Source of the DNA: DAIDKA01 sp036498905
Lineage (GTDB): Bacteria; Pseudomonadota; Gammaproteobacteria; Steroidobacterales; Steroidobacteraceae
Length of the DNA: 64,000 nt
NCBI GenBank assembly: GCA_036498905.1
Contig: DASYER010000144.1
Coordinates: forward strand, 1 to 64,000
Direction of reading: 5' to 3'
The notes under the pieces were generated by a model that ran no database searches, had not been told where the DNA came from, and saw only the letters and a program-made list of their open reading frames with translations. Shown in pieces: positions 27,129 through 34,426 of this stretch (the stretch's first letter is position 1; each line of letters opens with the position of its first letter). A program made the position numbers and the translations under genes.

Positions 27129-27601
27129 TGGAGTTGAAGGACCTGTACCGCGATGTGATCCTGGATCACAACCGGCAGCCGCGTAACTTTGGCCGCCTGG
27201 ATCCGGCGGATGCCACGGCCGATGGGCACAATCCCCTGTGCGGAGACCGGCTGAGCGTCTCGCTGCGCCTCGCGGGCGACAAGATCACGGACATCCGCTT
27301 CGAAGGCGCGGGCTGCGCGATCTCGACGGCGTCAGCCTCATTGATGAGCGAGGCGGTCAAGGGCCGCGATCGCGCCGCGGTGCACGAATTGTTCAAGCAT
27401 ATTCACGCCCTGCTCACGCAAACCGACGCGCCGATGGATGCCTCTTTGGGCAAGCTCGCCGCATTGTCCGGCGTTCGCGAATTCCCCTCGCGGGTGAAGT
27501 GCGCGAGCCTGTGCTGGCACACCCTCAATGCCGCGCTGGATCGCGGCGGCACGATCTCCACGGAAGCCGGCAACGAGTCTTCCTCGGAAGAGCTGCGATG
27601 A
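27128..27601 (+). CDS. sufU: SufU-type sulfur acceptor / scaffold
   Basis: A 157-residue NifU-N fold protein starting MELKDLYRDVILDHNRQPRNFG. Ligands are Cys38 and Asp40 in NPLCGD, Cys63 in GAGCAIS and Cys125 in VKCASLC. The insertion between the second and third cysteine segments is typical of zinc-binding SufU, the sulfurtransfer partner of SufS in Gram-positive bacteria; SufE plays that part in E. coli and no sufE is present here. The start codon shares one base with the sufS stop. Confidence 0.92.
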   Translation: MELKDLYRDVILDHNRQPRNFGRLDPADATADGHNPLCGDRLSVSLRLAGDKITDIRFEGAGCAISTASASLMSEAVKGRDRAAVHELFKHIHALLTQTDAPMDASLGKLAALSGVREFPSRVKCASLCWHTLNAALDRGGTISTEAGNESSSEELR

Positions 27602-28149
27602 GGTCACACGAAAACGAGCCGGTGGTGATCTACCGCGAGGTCAAGGCCGTGGTGGTGCCTGCCGGTCAGGAAGTGACCCTCAAACCCGGTCAGACGGGCT
27701 ATATCACCCAGGCGCTCGGGGGCAGCTTCACGGTCTACATCGACGGCAATCTGTATCGATTGGCGGGCACCGACGCCGACGCCATCGGCAAAGAGGTGCT
27801 GAAGGTTCCCGAGTTACCCGTGAATGCCACTGAAAACGACGTGCTGGATGCGGTGTGGGCGCAGCTGCGGACCTGTTTCGACCCGGAAATTCCCATCAAC
27901 ATCGTCGAACTCGGACTGGTGTACGACTGCGCGGTGAACCCGAAGGAAGACGGCACGCGCAGTGTCGATATCAAGATGACGCTCACCGCACCGGGTTGTG
28001 GCATGGGCGACATTCTCGTCGATGACGCAACCGATAAGATCAAGATGATCCCCACCGTCAGCGAGGCGAAGGTCGAACTGGTGTTCGATCCGCCGTGGAA
28101 TCAGTCCATGATGACCGAGGCGGCCCGGCTCCAGACCGGGATGTTCTGA
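27598..28149 (+). CDS. sufT: SufT-type MIP18/DUF59 Fe-S maturation protein
   Basis: A 183-residue protein starting MRSHENEPVVIYREVKAV, overlapping sufU by four bases (ATGA). The C-terminal MIP18 domain (about 80-170) contains DPEIPINIVELGLVYD and LTAPGCGMGD. The family acts in Fe-S protein maturation, especially under high demand. The N-terminal 75 residues are the extension found in proteobacterial SufT. Confidence 0.9.
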   Translation: MRSHENEPVVIYREVKAVVVPAGQEVTLKPGQTGYITQALGGSFTVYIDGNLYRLAGTDADAIGKEVLKVPELPVNATENDVLDAVWAQLRTCFDPEIPINIVELGLVYDCAVNPKEDGTRSVDIKMTLTAPGCGMGDILVDDATDKIKMIPTVSEAKVELVFDPPWNQSMMTEAARLQTGMF

Positions 28150-28150
28150 C

Positions 28151-28468
28151 GTGCCGGCTCAGTGGATCGATGTCGGTGCGGCCGACAGAGTGCGCGAGGA
28201 TCGCGCGTACAGCACCGAGGTGGACGGCGTTCCCATCGTCATCGCGCGCTGCGGCAGTGAGTTCTACGCCATGGAGGACCGCTGCACCCACGATGGTGAG
28301 TCCTTCGCGGCCGCCGATGTCGAGGACTGCGAAATCATCTGTCCGCGCCACTTCGCGCGCTTCTGCCTGAAGACCGGCGCGGCCCTCTCCCCGCCCGCCT
28401 ACGAGCCTGCACGCACCTTCAAGGTGCGCGTCGAAAGCGGCCGACTGCTGGTGGAAACGCAAAACTGA
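28151..28468 (+). CDS. Rieske-type [2Fe-2S] ferredoxin
   Basis: A 105-residue soluble Rieske protein starting with GTG two bases after sufT. Cluster ligands are Cys45 and His47 (CTHDG) and Cys64 and His67 (CPRH). It resembles small dioxygenase-type ferredoxins. As the end of the SUF operon it could be an electron donor or a cluster carrier; the partner is unknown. The spacing makes cotranscription with sufT almost certain. Confidence 0.88.
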   Translation: MPAQWIDVGAADRVREDRAYSTEVDGVPIVIARCGSEFYAMEDRCTHDGESFAAADVEDCEIICPRHFARFCLKTGAALSPPAYEPARTFKVRVESGRLLVETQN

Positions 28469-28516
28469 TACCGGAACGATCGCCCTTCTTCAATTCTCAC
28501 AATCATTGGTACTTTT

Positions 28517-29425
28517 ATGTCGGACTCCACAACTGAAATCGCAACCATCAAGGCCCTGATGAAGGGCGCGTCGGTCGAAATGACCTGCAAGGACACCGAG
28601 CACCTGGCCGAGGTGGCAAAGTTCCTGCCGCCCGGCACGGACATCTTCATCGCCCTGTTTCCGACTCAGACCTTCGAGGAACTCACCGAGGCAGCTCGCG
28701 CCGTGAAGGCGGTGGGTTTCACTGCCGTGCCGCACGTGCCGGCGCGCCGCATCAAGGACGTAGCCCAGGTTGCGCAGATCGCCAAAGGCTTCGCCGCGGC
28801 CGGCGTCGACAAATTCCTGCTGGTCGCGGGCGACATGACGACGGCGGAAGGTGCTTTCGATTCGACCATCGGCGTGCTCGCCAGCGGCGAGTTCGCCAAG
28901 GCCGGGATCAAGAGGATGTACATGGCCGGCCACCCGGAAGGCCATGCGCACATGACGACCGAGCAGCTGCGCGAATACGAGCAGAAGAAGATCGCGCTCA
29001 CCACGGAGCAGGGCGTGGAGCTGACTTTCGTCACCCAGGTCGTGTTCGAGCCCGAACCCTTCATCGAATGGGAGCACACCCTGCGCCGCACCGGAGTGCG
29101 CAACGCCGTGCGCGCAGGTCTGCCGGGCCCCGCCAGCCTCAAGACTTTGCTGCGCTACGCGAAGATCTGCGGCGCCGGCGCGTCGATGCGCGCACTCATG
29201 GGCGGCGGCAAGATGGCGCTGGTCGCGAACCTGCTGGGTGACAGCGGCCCGGAGGAAACCATCCGCACGATCGCGCGCGAGCAGGCGGCGGGCAAGGTGA
29301 ACTTCAATGGCCTGCACTTCTTCGCCTTCGGCGGTTTTCTGAAGACCAGCAAGTTCGTGGCGGCGATCCAGCAGGGCAACATCACCCTCGACTCCAAGGG
29401 CGAGGCGTTCAAGGTCCACGTCTGA
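28517..29425 (+). CDS. Methylenetetrahydrofolate reductase family protein
   Basis: A 302-residue TIM-barrel flavoprotein family member. The early glutamate in ASVEMTCKD, the VPHVPARRIKD segment, FLLVAGDMT and MAGHPEGHAHM fit the MTHFR fold. Housekeeping MetF reduces 5,10-methylene-THF for methionine synthesis, but this protein differs enough, and lacks a methionine-gene context, that a related one-carbon role is equally likely. It begins 48 bases after the Rieske gene on the same strand, perhaps as an extension of the SUF transcript. Confidence 0.75.
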   Translation: MSDSTTEIATIKALMKGASVEMTCKDTEHLAEVAKFLPPGTDIFIALFPTQTFEELTEAARAVKAVGFTAVPHVPARRIKDVAQVAQIAKGFAAAGVDKFLLVAGDMTTAEGAFDSTIGVLASGEFAKAGIKRMYMAGHPEGHAHMTTEQLREYEQKKIALTTEQGVELTFVTQVVFEPEPFIEWEHTLRRTGVRNAVRAGLPGPASLKTLLRYAKICGAGASMRALMGGGKMALVANLLGDSGPEETIRTIAREQAAGKVNFNGLHFFAFGGFLKTSKFVAAIQQGNITLDSKGEAFKVHV

Positions 29426-29480
29426 ACGGCGGCAAACCGCCACGGGCGCGGTCCGGGGAATCGGATTCCTACCGGGCCGC

Positions 29481-29507
29481 GCCGTTCGCGGTCCCGCCGC
29501 GAACGGC
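29481..29507. repeat. 11-bp perfect inverted repeat
   Basis: GCCGTTCGCGG and CCGCGAACGGC flank a five-base loop between the MTHFR-like gene and the beta-helix gene. It could fold as a strong hairpin on either strand. There is no T-run after it, so a Rho-independent terminator is possible but not typical. TATACT at 29510-29515 just beyond it could be a -10 element for the next gene. Confidence 0.6.
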
Positions 29508-29544
29508 CTTATACTCGCGCCGACAACCAGAAGCGAGCACAACT

Positions 29545-31641
29545 GTGACCAAAATCCCCCGTCCCGGTACGACACGTGTGTGGTCGCAGCTACTGCTTCT
29601 GACGCTCGCGATGCTCACTCCCCTGACCGTGGCGCACTCGCAGGCGCCGGCGCGGACACCGGCTCGCCAGACAACCTCCGGCGACTTCTGGGTCGAACCG
29701 GCCACGTTGCGATCCTTGGGTTTCGAGTGGCGAATATCCGGAGACGATAATCGCAATGCGGCCGTTGAGGTCAGTTATCGCCGCAAGGGCGAAGCGAGCT
29801 GGCACAAAGCGTTGCCATTGTTCCGCCTGCAGCACGAAGCCGTGAGCGGTGGCTTGCCGCGTGACGGGGACGGACAGCACTTCAATCGCTACACCGCACC
29901 GAATATGTTTGCGGGCAGCATCCTGAATCTCGCACCGGACACCGAGTACGAGGCACGACTGGTGCTCTCGGACCCCGACGGCGTGAGTGGAATGAAGACC
30001 AGAACCGTTACCGTCCGCACCCGCCGCGAACCACAGCCGGCCGCCGGCGGTCACGTCTATCACGTGTATCCCTTCGACTTCAAAGGCACGCGGCAGCAGC
30101 CGGCCTTTACGGGGCTGCTCGCAGCCTACTATCTGGGTTCGGACCAGTCCGACCACTCGCGTGAAATGCCGCCGCGCGTGCAGCCGGGCGATACGATCCT
30201 GGTGCATGCGGGTGTCTACAAGGACAACCGCTTCGTCTACAGCGGCTTCGACCGCACCATCGCGGCCTACGGAACTCCCTTCGATGGCACTTACTACCTG
30301 ACGCAGAGCGGCACCGCCGATAAGCCCATTGTCATCAAGGCGGCCGGTGACGGGGAAGTCGTGTTCGATGGCGATGGCTGCGACAACCTGTTCAATCTCA
30401 TGGGCGGCAACTACAACTATTTCGAAGGCATCACCGTCCGCAACACCAACGTCGCCTTCAAGCTTGGAATCAAGAACATCGCAGGTTCCAGCGGCTTTAC
30501 GCTCAAACACAGCCGCGTGTATGACGTGGGACGCGTCATCGAGGCGGGCTGGTCCGGCTCGAAGAACTTCTACATTGCCGACAATGTCTTCATCGGACGC
30601 CACGATCCGCTCAAGCTGCAAAGCTGGTTCACGCCGGAGGTGTGGGCGAAATTCCCGGGTTATCCGGCGCTGATCAAGTCCGAATATGCCGTGAAGGTAT
30701 ACGGCCAGGGCCATGTGGTCGAATACAACTATGTCGCCAACTGGCACGACGGCATCGACGTGGACACCTATGGCGACCCTGACGGCACACCAAAGGAACT
30801 TCGCGATCGGGTGCCGGTCGCCATCGACATCAACAACAACGACATCTACAACGCTGATGACAACTGCATAGAAGCGGACGGCGGCGCACACAACATCCGC
30901 GTGTTTGAGAACCGCTGCTTCAATTCAACCGGGGGTGCGCTGAGCGCCCAACCGATTTTCGGCGGCCCGCTGTACTTCTATCGGAACCTCGTCTATGGCC
31001 AGACCACCGGCGGATACCTGAAGCTCGTGGACACCCCGGCCGGCATCCTCATCTACCAGAACACGCTCATCGGCCAGGCGCGCTATTCGGGTCCTGCCTC
31101 CAATGTCCATTTCCGCAACAACCTGATACTCGCCGATGGCTGGACGTCGATGCTCTTTGCCCTGAAGACCTACACCAGCTATTCGGATTCGGACTTCAAC
31201 GGCTTTCGGATCACGCCGGGGGCCGAGTACTCCTTCGAATGGGACTCACCCGCGGGGGGGCTGCGGACCGATTACATGGGCAAGCTGCCCGTGCGCCAGT
31301 TCAAGACGCTGCAGGACTACCGCGCGGCAACCGGCAACGACACCCACAGCGTCAGTGTCGATTTCGGGATTTTCGCCCACGTTCCAATGCCCGAACGGAC
31401 CGATCCGCAGCGTCTGTACAACCCGGAGGACCTGGACTTCCGCCTGAAGCCTACAAGTGCGGCTATCGATGCCGGCATCGAATTACCGAGCATTACGGAC
31501 GGCTTTACGGGCAAGGCCCCGGACCTGGGGGCCTTCGAACTGGGCCGGCCGTTGCCGCACTACGGACCCCGGTCGGCACCGCCCGGGGCGCCGGCAGCCG
31601 ACGCCCCGCGGTCCTTACGAGGCCCTCCCTCAGGCCAATAG
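29545..31641 (+). CDS. Exported right-handed beta-helix protein
   Basis: A 698-residue protein starting with GTG after GAAGCGAG. Residues 1-32 form a signal peptide. A beta-sandwich resembling a fibronectin III or phosphatase N-terminal module spans about 50-150 (ILNLAPDTEYEARLVLSD). From about 205 onward a parallel beta-helix is indicated by VQPGDTILVHAG, FDGDGCDNLFNLMGG, KHSRVYDVGR and repeated short strands with Asn ladders. This is the fold of pectate lyases, chondroitinase B and similar polysaccharide-acting enzymes. The N-terminus suggests secretion to periplasm or outside. Substrate is not determinable. It stands alone. Confidence 0.8.
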   Translation: MTKIPRPGTTRVWSQLLLLTLAMLTPLTVAHSQAPARTPARQTTSGDFWVEPATLRSLGFEWRISGDDNRNAAVEVSYRRKGEASWHKALPLFRLQHEAVSGGLPRDGDGQHFNRYTAPNMFAGSILNLAPDTEYEARLVLSDPDGVSGMKTRTVTVRTRREPQPAAGGHVYHVYPFDFKGTRQQPAFTGLLAAYYLGSDQSDHSREMPPRVQPGDTILVHAGVYKDNRFVYSGFDRTIAAYGTPFDGTYYLTQSGTADKPIVIKAAGDGEVVFDGDGCDNLFNLMGGNYNYFEGITVRNTNVAFKLGIKNIAGSSGFTLKHSRVYDVGRVIEAGWSGSKNFYIADNVFIGRHDPLKLQSWFTPEVWAKFPGYPALIKSEYAVKVYGQGHVVEYNYVANWHDGIDVDTYGDPDGTPKELRDRVPVAIDINNNDIYNADDNCIEADGGAHNIRVFENRCFNSTGGALSAQPIFGGPLYFYRNLVYGQTTGGYLKLVDTPAGILIYQNTLIGQARYSGPASNVHFRNNLILADGWTSMLFALKTYTSYSDSDFNGFRITPGAEYSFEWDSPAGGLRTDYMGKLPVRQFKTLQDYRAATGNDTHSVSVDFGIFAHVPMPERTDPQRLYNPEDLDFRLKPTSAAIDAGIELPSITDGFTGKAPDLGAFELGRPLPHYGPRSAPPGAPAADAPRSLRGPPSGQ

Positions 31642-31654
31642 CGCACTGCTCGCT

Positions 31655-31981
31655 TCACTGCACCACGATCATGGCCGTCATCTGCGGATGCATGGAACAG
31701 AACACATGATACCTGCCGGGTTTGTCGAACCTGAAGGTGTAGGAATTGCCCGTGTCCAGGGCACCGGAGCGAAATAAGCCCGTATCGCTGACGATGGTGT
31801 GTGGCTCATCGTCCTGATTGACCCACGTCACCGCCGCACCCACCTTGGTGGTCAGCGTCATGGGACTGAACATGAAGTCCTTGATCAATACCTGGTCAGG
31901 CTGAGTGGGATCCGCGGCAGCGGCCGCGGCCCAAACCAGCCACAAAGCCGCGACGAGGGGTGCGAGACGCTTGATGTACAT
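31655..31981 (-). CDS. Exported cupredoxin (amicyanin/plastocyanin-like)
   Basis: A 108-residue blue-copper-type protein with a signal peptide ending near residue 23 (AAAADP). Copper ligands are His61 in EPHTI and Cys95, His98 and Met101 in CSMHPQM, a complete type 1 site. It should carry single electrons in the periplasm. It is three bases downstream of the phosphoesterase gene, so it is transcribed with it from the ECF-type promoter described at 32967-32992. Confidence 0.9.
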   Translation of the reverse strand: MYIKRLAPLVAALWLVWAAAAAADPTQPDQVLIKDFMFSPMTLTTKVGAAVTWVNQDDEPHTIVSDTGLFRSGALDTGNSYTFRFDKPGRYHVFCSMHPQMTAMIVVQ

Positions 31982-31984
31982 GGC

Positions 31985-32932
31985 CTACACGCTCGCAAGC
32001 GTGAGATCGGTGAGCGCCAGCGATCGCGGATGCCCCACGACAGAAACACTCGAGATGCCCAGCATGGACGCGAGCTGCTCGGCGGGGACCTTGAGGGGTC
32101 CCGGACCGGGCGCGGTGCCGGCCACGGGCTGCGGGTAGGCCGTGGACCGGGCCGTGTGAAAGGTCATGTTGCCCTCGACCTTCTGCACGATCTGGTGAAT
32201 GTGCCCGTTGAGAACCGTGACGGAGCCGAAACGGCGCAGCAGGTCCAGGAGTTGCCCCGCATCACCGGTGCCCCAACCCCAGGGCTCATAGATTGTCCAT
32301 AGCGGCATGTGCGCAAAAATGACGATGGGTGTGCTCGAGGAGCGCGCCTTCAGATCGGCTGTCACCCACGCCAGCTGCTCGGCACCCAGGGTGGCCAGGC
32401 CTCCGGCCTTGAATTGCAGGACATTGATCAGCGCGACGAAATGCACGCCGGCGTGATCGAAGCTGTAGTAGCCGCGATTCTGCGAGGCCTTGCCGAATCT
32501 TGAGAAGTATTCGGTGACGGTGGGATCAGCGGTGTCATGCTCCCCCGGGGTCGTGTGCAGCTGCGTTGAGCGCAGTTTGGAGAACATCTGCTGCGCCAGA
32601 TCAAACTCCTCCGGCTTGGACAAATGGGTGATGTCCCCGGTATGGATGAGCATGGCAGGCTGCTCCGCCATGGCATTCACCATATCGATGGCCCGTTCCA
32701 GGGTGTCGTTGACGTGAGGATTGGCGTCCTTGGCAAATCCGATATGGGTATCGCTGATCTGCACGAACAACGGCTTTCCGAGTCGCGTCGTGTCGGACTT
32801 CGTGGTCGCCGCGACGGCAAGGTCAACAGGCGTCAGCACACCGCCGCATAACGCAAAGAGCGTGCCGGCGCCGCCATAGGCCATGCACTTGAGGACATTG
32901 CGCCGCTCCCGCACGGATCGATCGTCGGTCAT
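31985..32932 (-). CDS. Exported metallophosphoesterase
   Basis: A 315-residue calcineurin-like phosphoesterase. The metal motifs are all present: QISDTHIGF (about 53-61), IHTGDITH, GEHD, FAHMPLW and NGHIHQ. The GNHD asparagine position reads GEHD, an acceptable but unusual change. The N-terminus has RERRNVLK before a hydrophobic run, which looks like a weak Tat signal (ERRNVLK). The substrate is unknown. It begins about 35 bases after the GTC of an ECF-type promoter and is followed by the cupredoxin. Confidence 0.88.
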   Translation of the reverse strand: MTDDRSVRERRNVLKCMAYGGAGTLFALCGGVLTPVDLAVAATTKSDTTRLGKPLFVQISDTHIGFAKDANPHVNDTLERAIDMVNAMAEQPAMLIHTGDITHLSKPEEFDLAQQMFSKLRSTQLHTTPGEHDTADPTVTEYFSRFGKASQNRGYYSFDHAGVHFVALINVLQFKAGGLATLGAEQLAWVTADLKARSSSTPIVIFAHMPLWTIYEPWGWGTGDAGQLLDLLRRFGSVTVLNGHIHQIVQKVEGNMTFHTARSTAYPQPVAGTAPGPGPLKVPAEQLASMLGISSVSVVGHPRSLALTDLTLASV

Positions 32933-32966
32933 GTCTGTCTCCGAATATTTGACGTTCGGGAGTACA

Positions 32967-32992
32967 GACTTCGCGGCAGGGGCTTTTATTCC
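32967..32992 (-). promoter_or_regulatory. ECF-type promoter for the phosphoesterase-cupredoxin pair
   Basis: On the minus strand GGAATAAA (32985-32992) is followed after exactly 15 bases by GTC (32967-32969). The same two blocks at the same spacing stand before the ECF sigma gene of this cluster (34341-34366). Bipartite -35 and GTC-type -10 motifs are usual for ECF sigma factors. The promoter lies in the 79-base gap after the anti-sigma gene. Confidence 0.75.
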
Positions 32993-33011
32993 GCCGGATG
33001 CCGCTAAACTT

Positions 33012-33800
33012 TCACTGCGGCAGATCGCGGGCGCTTTGATCCTCTAACAGGCTGACCAGCCCCTTCAATTCGGTCCAGCCGGTATCGGAGACCGCGCAGT
33101 AGGCCAGATTTCCTACCTTCCAGAAGGCCAGGTGATAGCCGTTGCGAGTAGTGTCCTGCGGCAACGCGGTCGAATCGCTTGCCCAGCTGAACACGTTGAT
33201 GTAGTGCGGGCCATGCCGATACACCATCACTGCCGCCTTGTGATGATCCAGGTCATCGACACGTCCGCCCAGCAGACGGTAGCCCTGCTGTGAGAAGTCA
33301 GCCACTTCCGGCGACACGTTGGTACGGCCGGCGAACCAGGGCTTCACCGTGTGTTGATCCGTGGACACCACCTCGATCAGATGCGATGACAGCAGTGACT
33401 GCGTGTGATCCGCGATCAGATCGGCGGTTAGAGTGTGGTTGCGCAGCGGCGCAAGCACCAGCAGCGTCACGGCTGCCGCCACGGCGCTGCCCCCCACCCC
33501 GCTGAATAGCCCGACCCAGAATGGCCGCGAGCGCCGCGGTGGTGCCGAGTTGCGTCCCGGTGGCCGCAGGAGCGTTCGGGACTCCTCATCGAGGCACTCC
33601 ATGATGCGATCCCGCAGCTGCTCCGGCATGCTCGTCTTGGCAACCTTGTCGCGCATCAACGTTCGAATCTGCCCGAGGTCCTCGAGCAACACCCGGCATT
33701 GCTCGCAGGTGGCCAGGTGCCGCTCGACGGCGGCGGCCGTTGCGGCGTCGACCTCGCCGTCGAAATATGCCTGCACGGTCAGGTTTTCAGCGCATTCCAT
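33012..33800 (-). CDS. Zinc-finger anti-sigma factor
   Basis: A 262-residue membrane protein. The N-terminal zf-HC2 anti-sigma domain has His28, Cys32 and Cys35 (HLATCEQC) and is preceded by Cys3. One hydrophobic segment lies at about 94-120, and a periplasmic domain of about 140 residues follows. Such proteins hold their ECF sigma factor at the membrane until a signal arrives. It overlaps the sigma gene by 14 bases, the usual coupling that ensures equal synthesis. Confidence 0.9.
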   Translation of the reverse strand: MECAENLTVQAYFDGEVDAATAAAVERHLATCEQCRVLLEDLGQIRTLMRDKVAKTSMPEQLRDRIMECLDEESRTLLRPPGRNSAPPRRSRPFWVGLFSGVGGSAVAAAVTLLVLAPLRNHTLTADLIADHTQSLLSSHLIEVVSTDQHTVKPWFAGRTNVSPEVADFSQQGYRLLGGRVDDLDHHKAAVMVYRHGPHYINVFSWASDSTALPQDTTRNGYHLAFWKVGNLAYCAVSDTGWTELKGLVSLLEDQSARDLPQ

Positions 33801-34332
33801 GGACTTCTCCCTGGATTTCCTGCAGCCATCGCGCCCGTAAGGCCGCTCGGGCGCGCGCCAGCCGCGACATCACCGTACCGATGGGCAGCTTGATGACCGC
33901 GGCAATGGCGCGATAGTCCATGTCCTCGATTTCCCGCAATACCAGCACCTCGCGCTGCTCTTCGGGCAGCGCCGACATCAGTCGCTGCAGCGTGCGCTGG
34001 TCATCCCGACGGATGGCGAGGGTCTGTGGGTCCGGCGTGCTCGCCACCAGTTCATCACCTTGTTCCTGATCATCTTCCGGCAGCGGCACCAGGTTATGAC
34101 GCTGCCGCTGCTTCGCGGCGGTCAGGTGGCAGTTCCTGACGATCGTCAGCAGCCACGCCTTCCCATCCGCGCCGCGCAGGTCCTCGAAGCTTCGGTAGGC
34201 ACGCAAAGTCGCCTCCTGCACCACATCGTCCGCATCCGGTGAGGAACGGGCAAGCCATCGGGCATAGCGATACGCCGCGTCCAGATGCGGCAACACCTGC
34301 GCCTCAAATCGGCCCCGCCTTTCGTCCACCAT
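33787..34332 (-). CDS. ECF-family RNA polymerase sigma factor
   Basis: A 181-residue sigma factor with only sigma2 and sigma4 domains. Region 2 includes SPDADDVVQEATLRAYRSF, and region 4 includes LPEEQREVLVLREIEDMDYRAIA with IGTVMSRLARARAALR as the helix-turn-helix. Its ATG is only eight bases beyond the GTC element of the upstream ECF promoter, so the message may lack a leader; no better start codon follows. It heads the sigma, anti-sigma, phosphoesterase, cupredoxin cluster and probably controls both promoters in it. Confidence 0.93.
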   Translation of the reverse strand: MVDERRGRFEAQVLPHLDAAYRYARWLARSSPDADDVVQEATLRAYRSFEDLRGADGKAWLLTIVRNCHLTAAKQRQRHNLVPLPEDDQEQGDELVASTPDPQTLAIRRDDQRTLQRLMSALPEEQREVLVLREIEDMDYRAIAAVIKLPIGTVMSRLARARAALRARWLQEIQGEVHGMR

Positions 34333-34340
34333 GAGCGTAT

Positions 34341-34366
34341 GACTCTCCGCAGAGCCCCTTTATTCC
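34341..34366 (-). promoter_or_regulatory. ECF-type autoregulatory promoter of the sigma gene
   Basis: On the minus strand GGAATAAA (34359-34366) is followed after 15 bases by GTC (34341-34343). Spacing and both blocks match the promoter at 32967-32992. Transcription starting 6-9 bases after the GTC would begin at or next to the sigma ATG at 34332. Confidence 0.75.
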
Positions 34367-34426
34367 ATTGTCGGTCCAAGCCGAGCGCCTTTTCCATCGC
34401 AATCCGGCCCTGTACCATTCACGGCA

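Noticed and set aside
29590..30891. 433-codon minus-strand frame opposite the beta-helix gene
   Set aside because: No domain, signal or ribosome binding site; the plus-strand product has a signal peptide and a clear fold.
31985..32110. Possible nonfunctional phosphoesterase because GNHD reads GEHD
   Set aside because: All other metal and catalytic motifs are intact and Glu can serve in related enzymes, so a pseudogene call is not justified.
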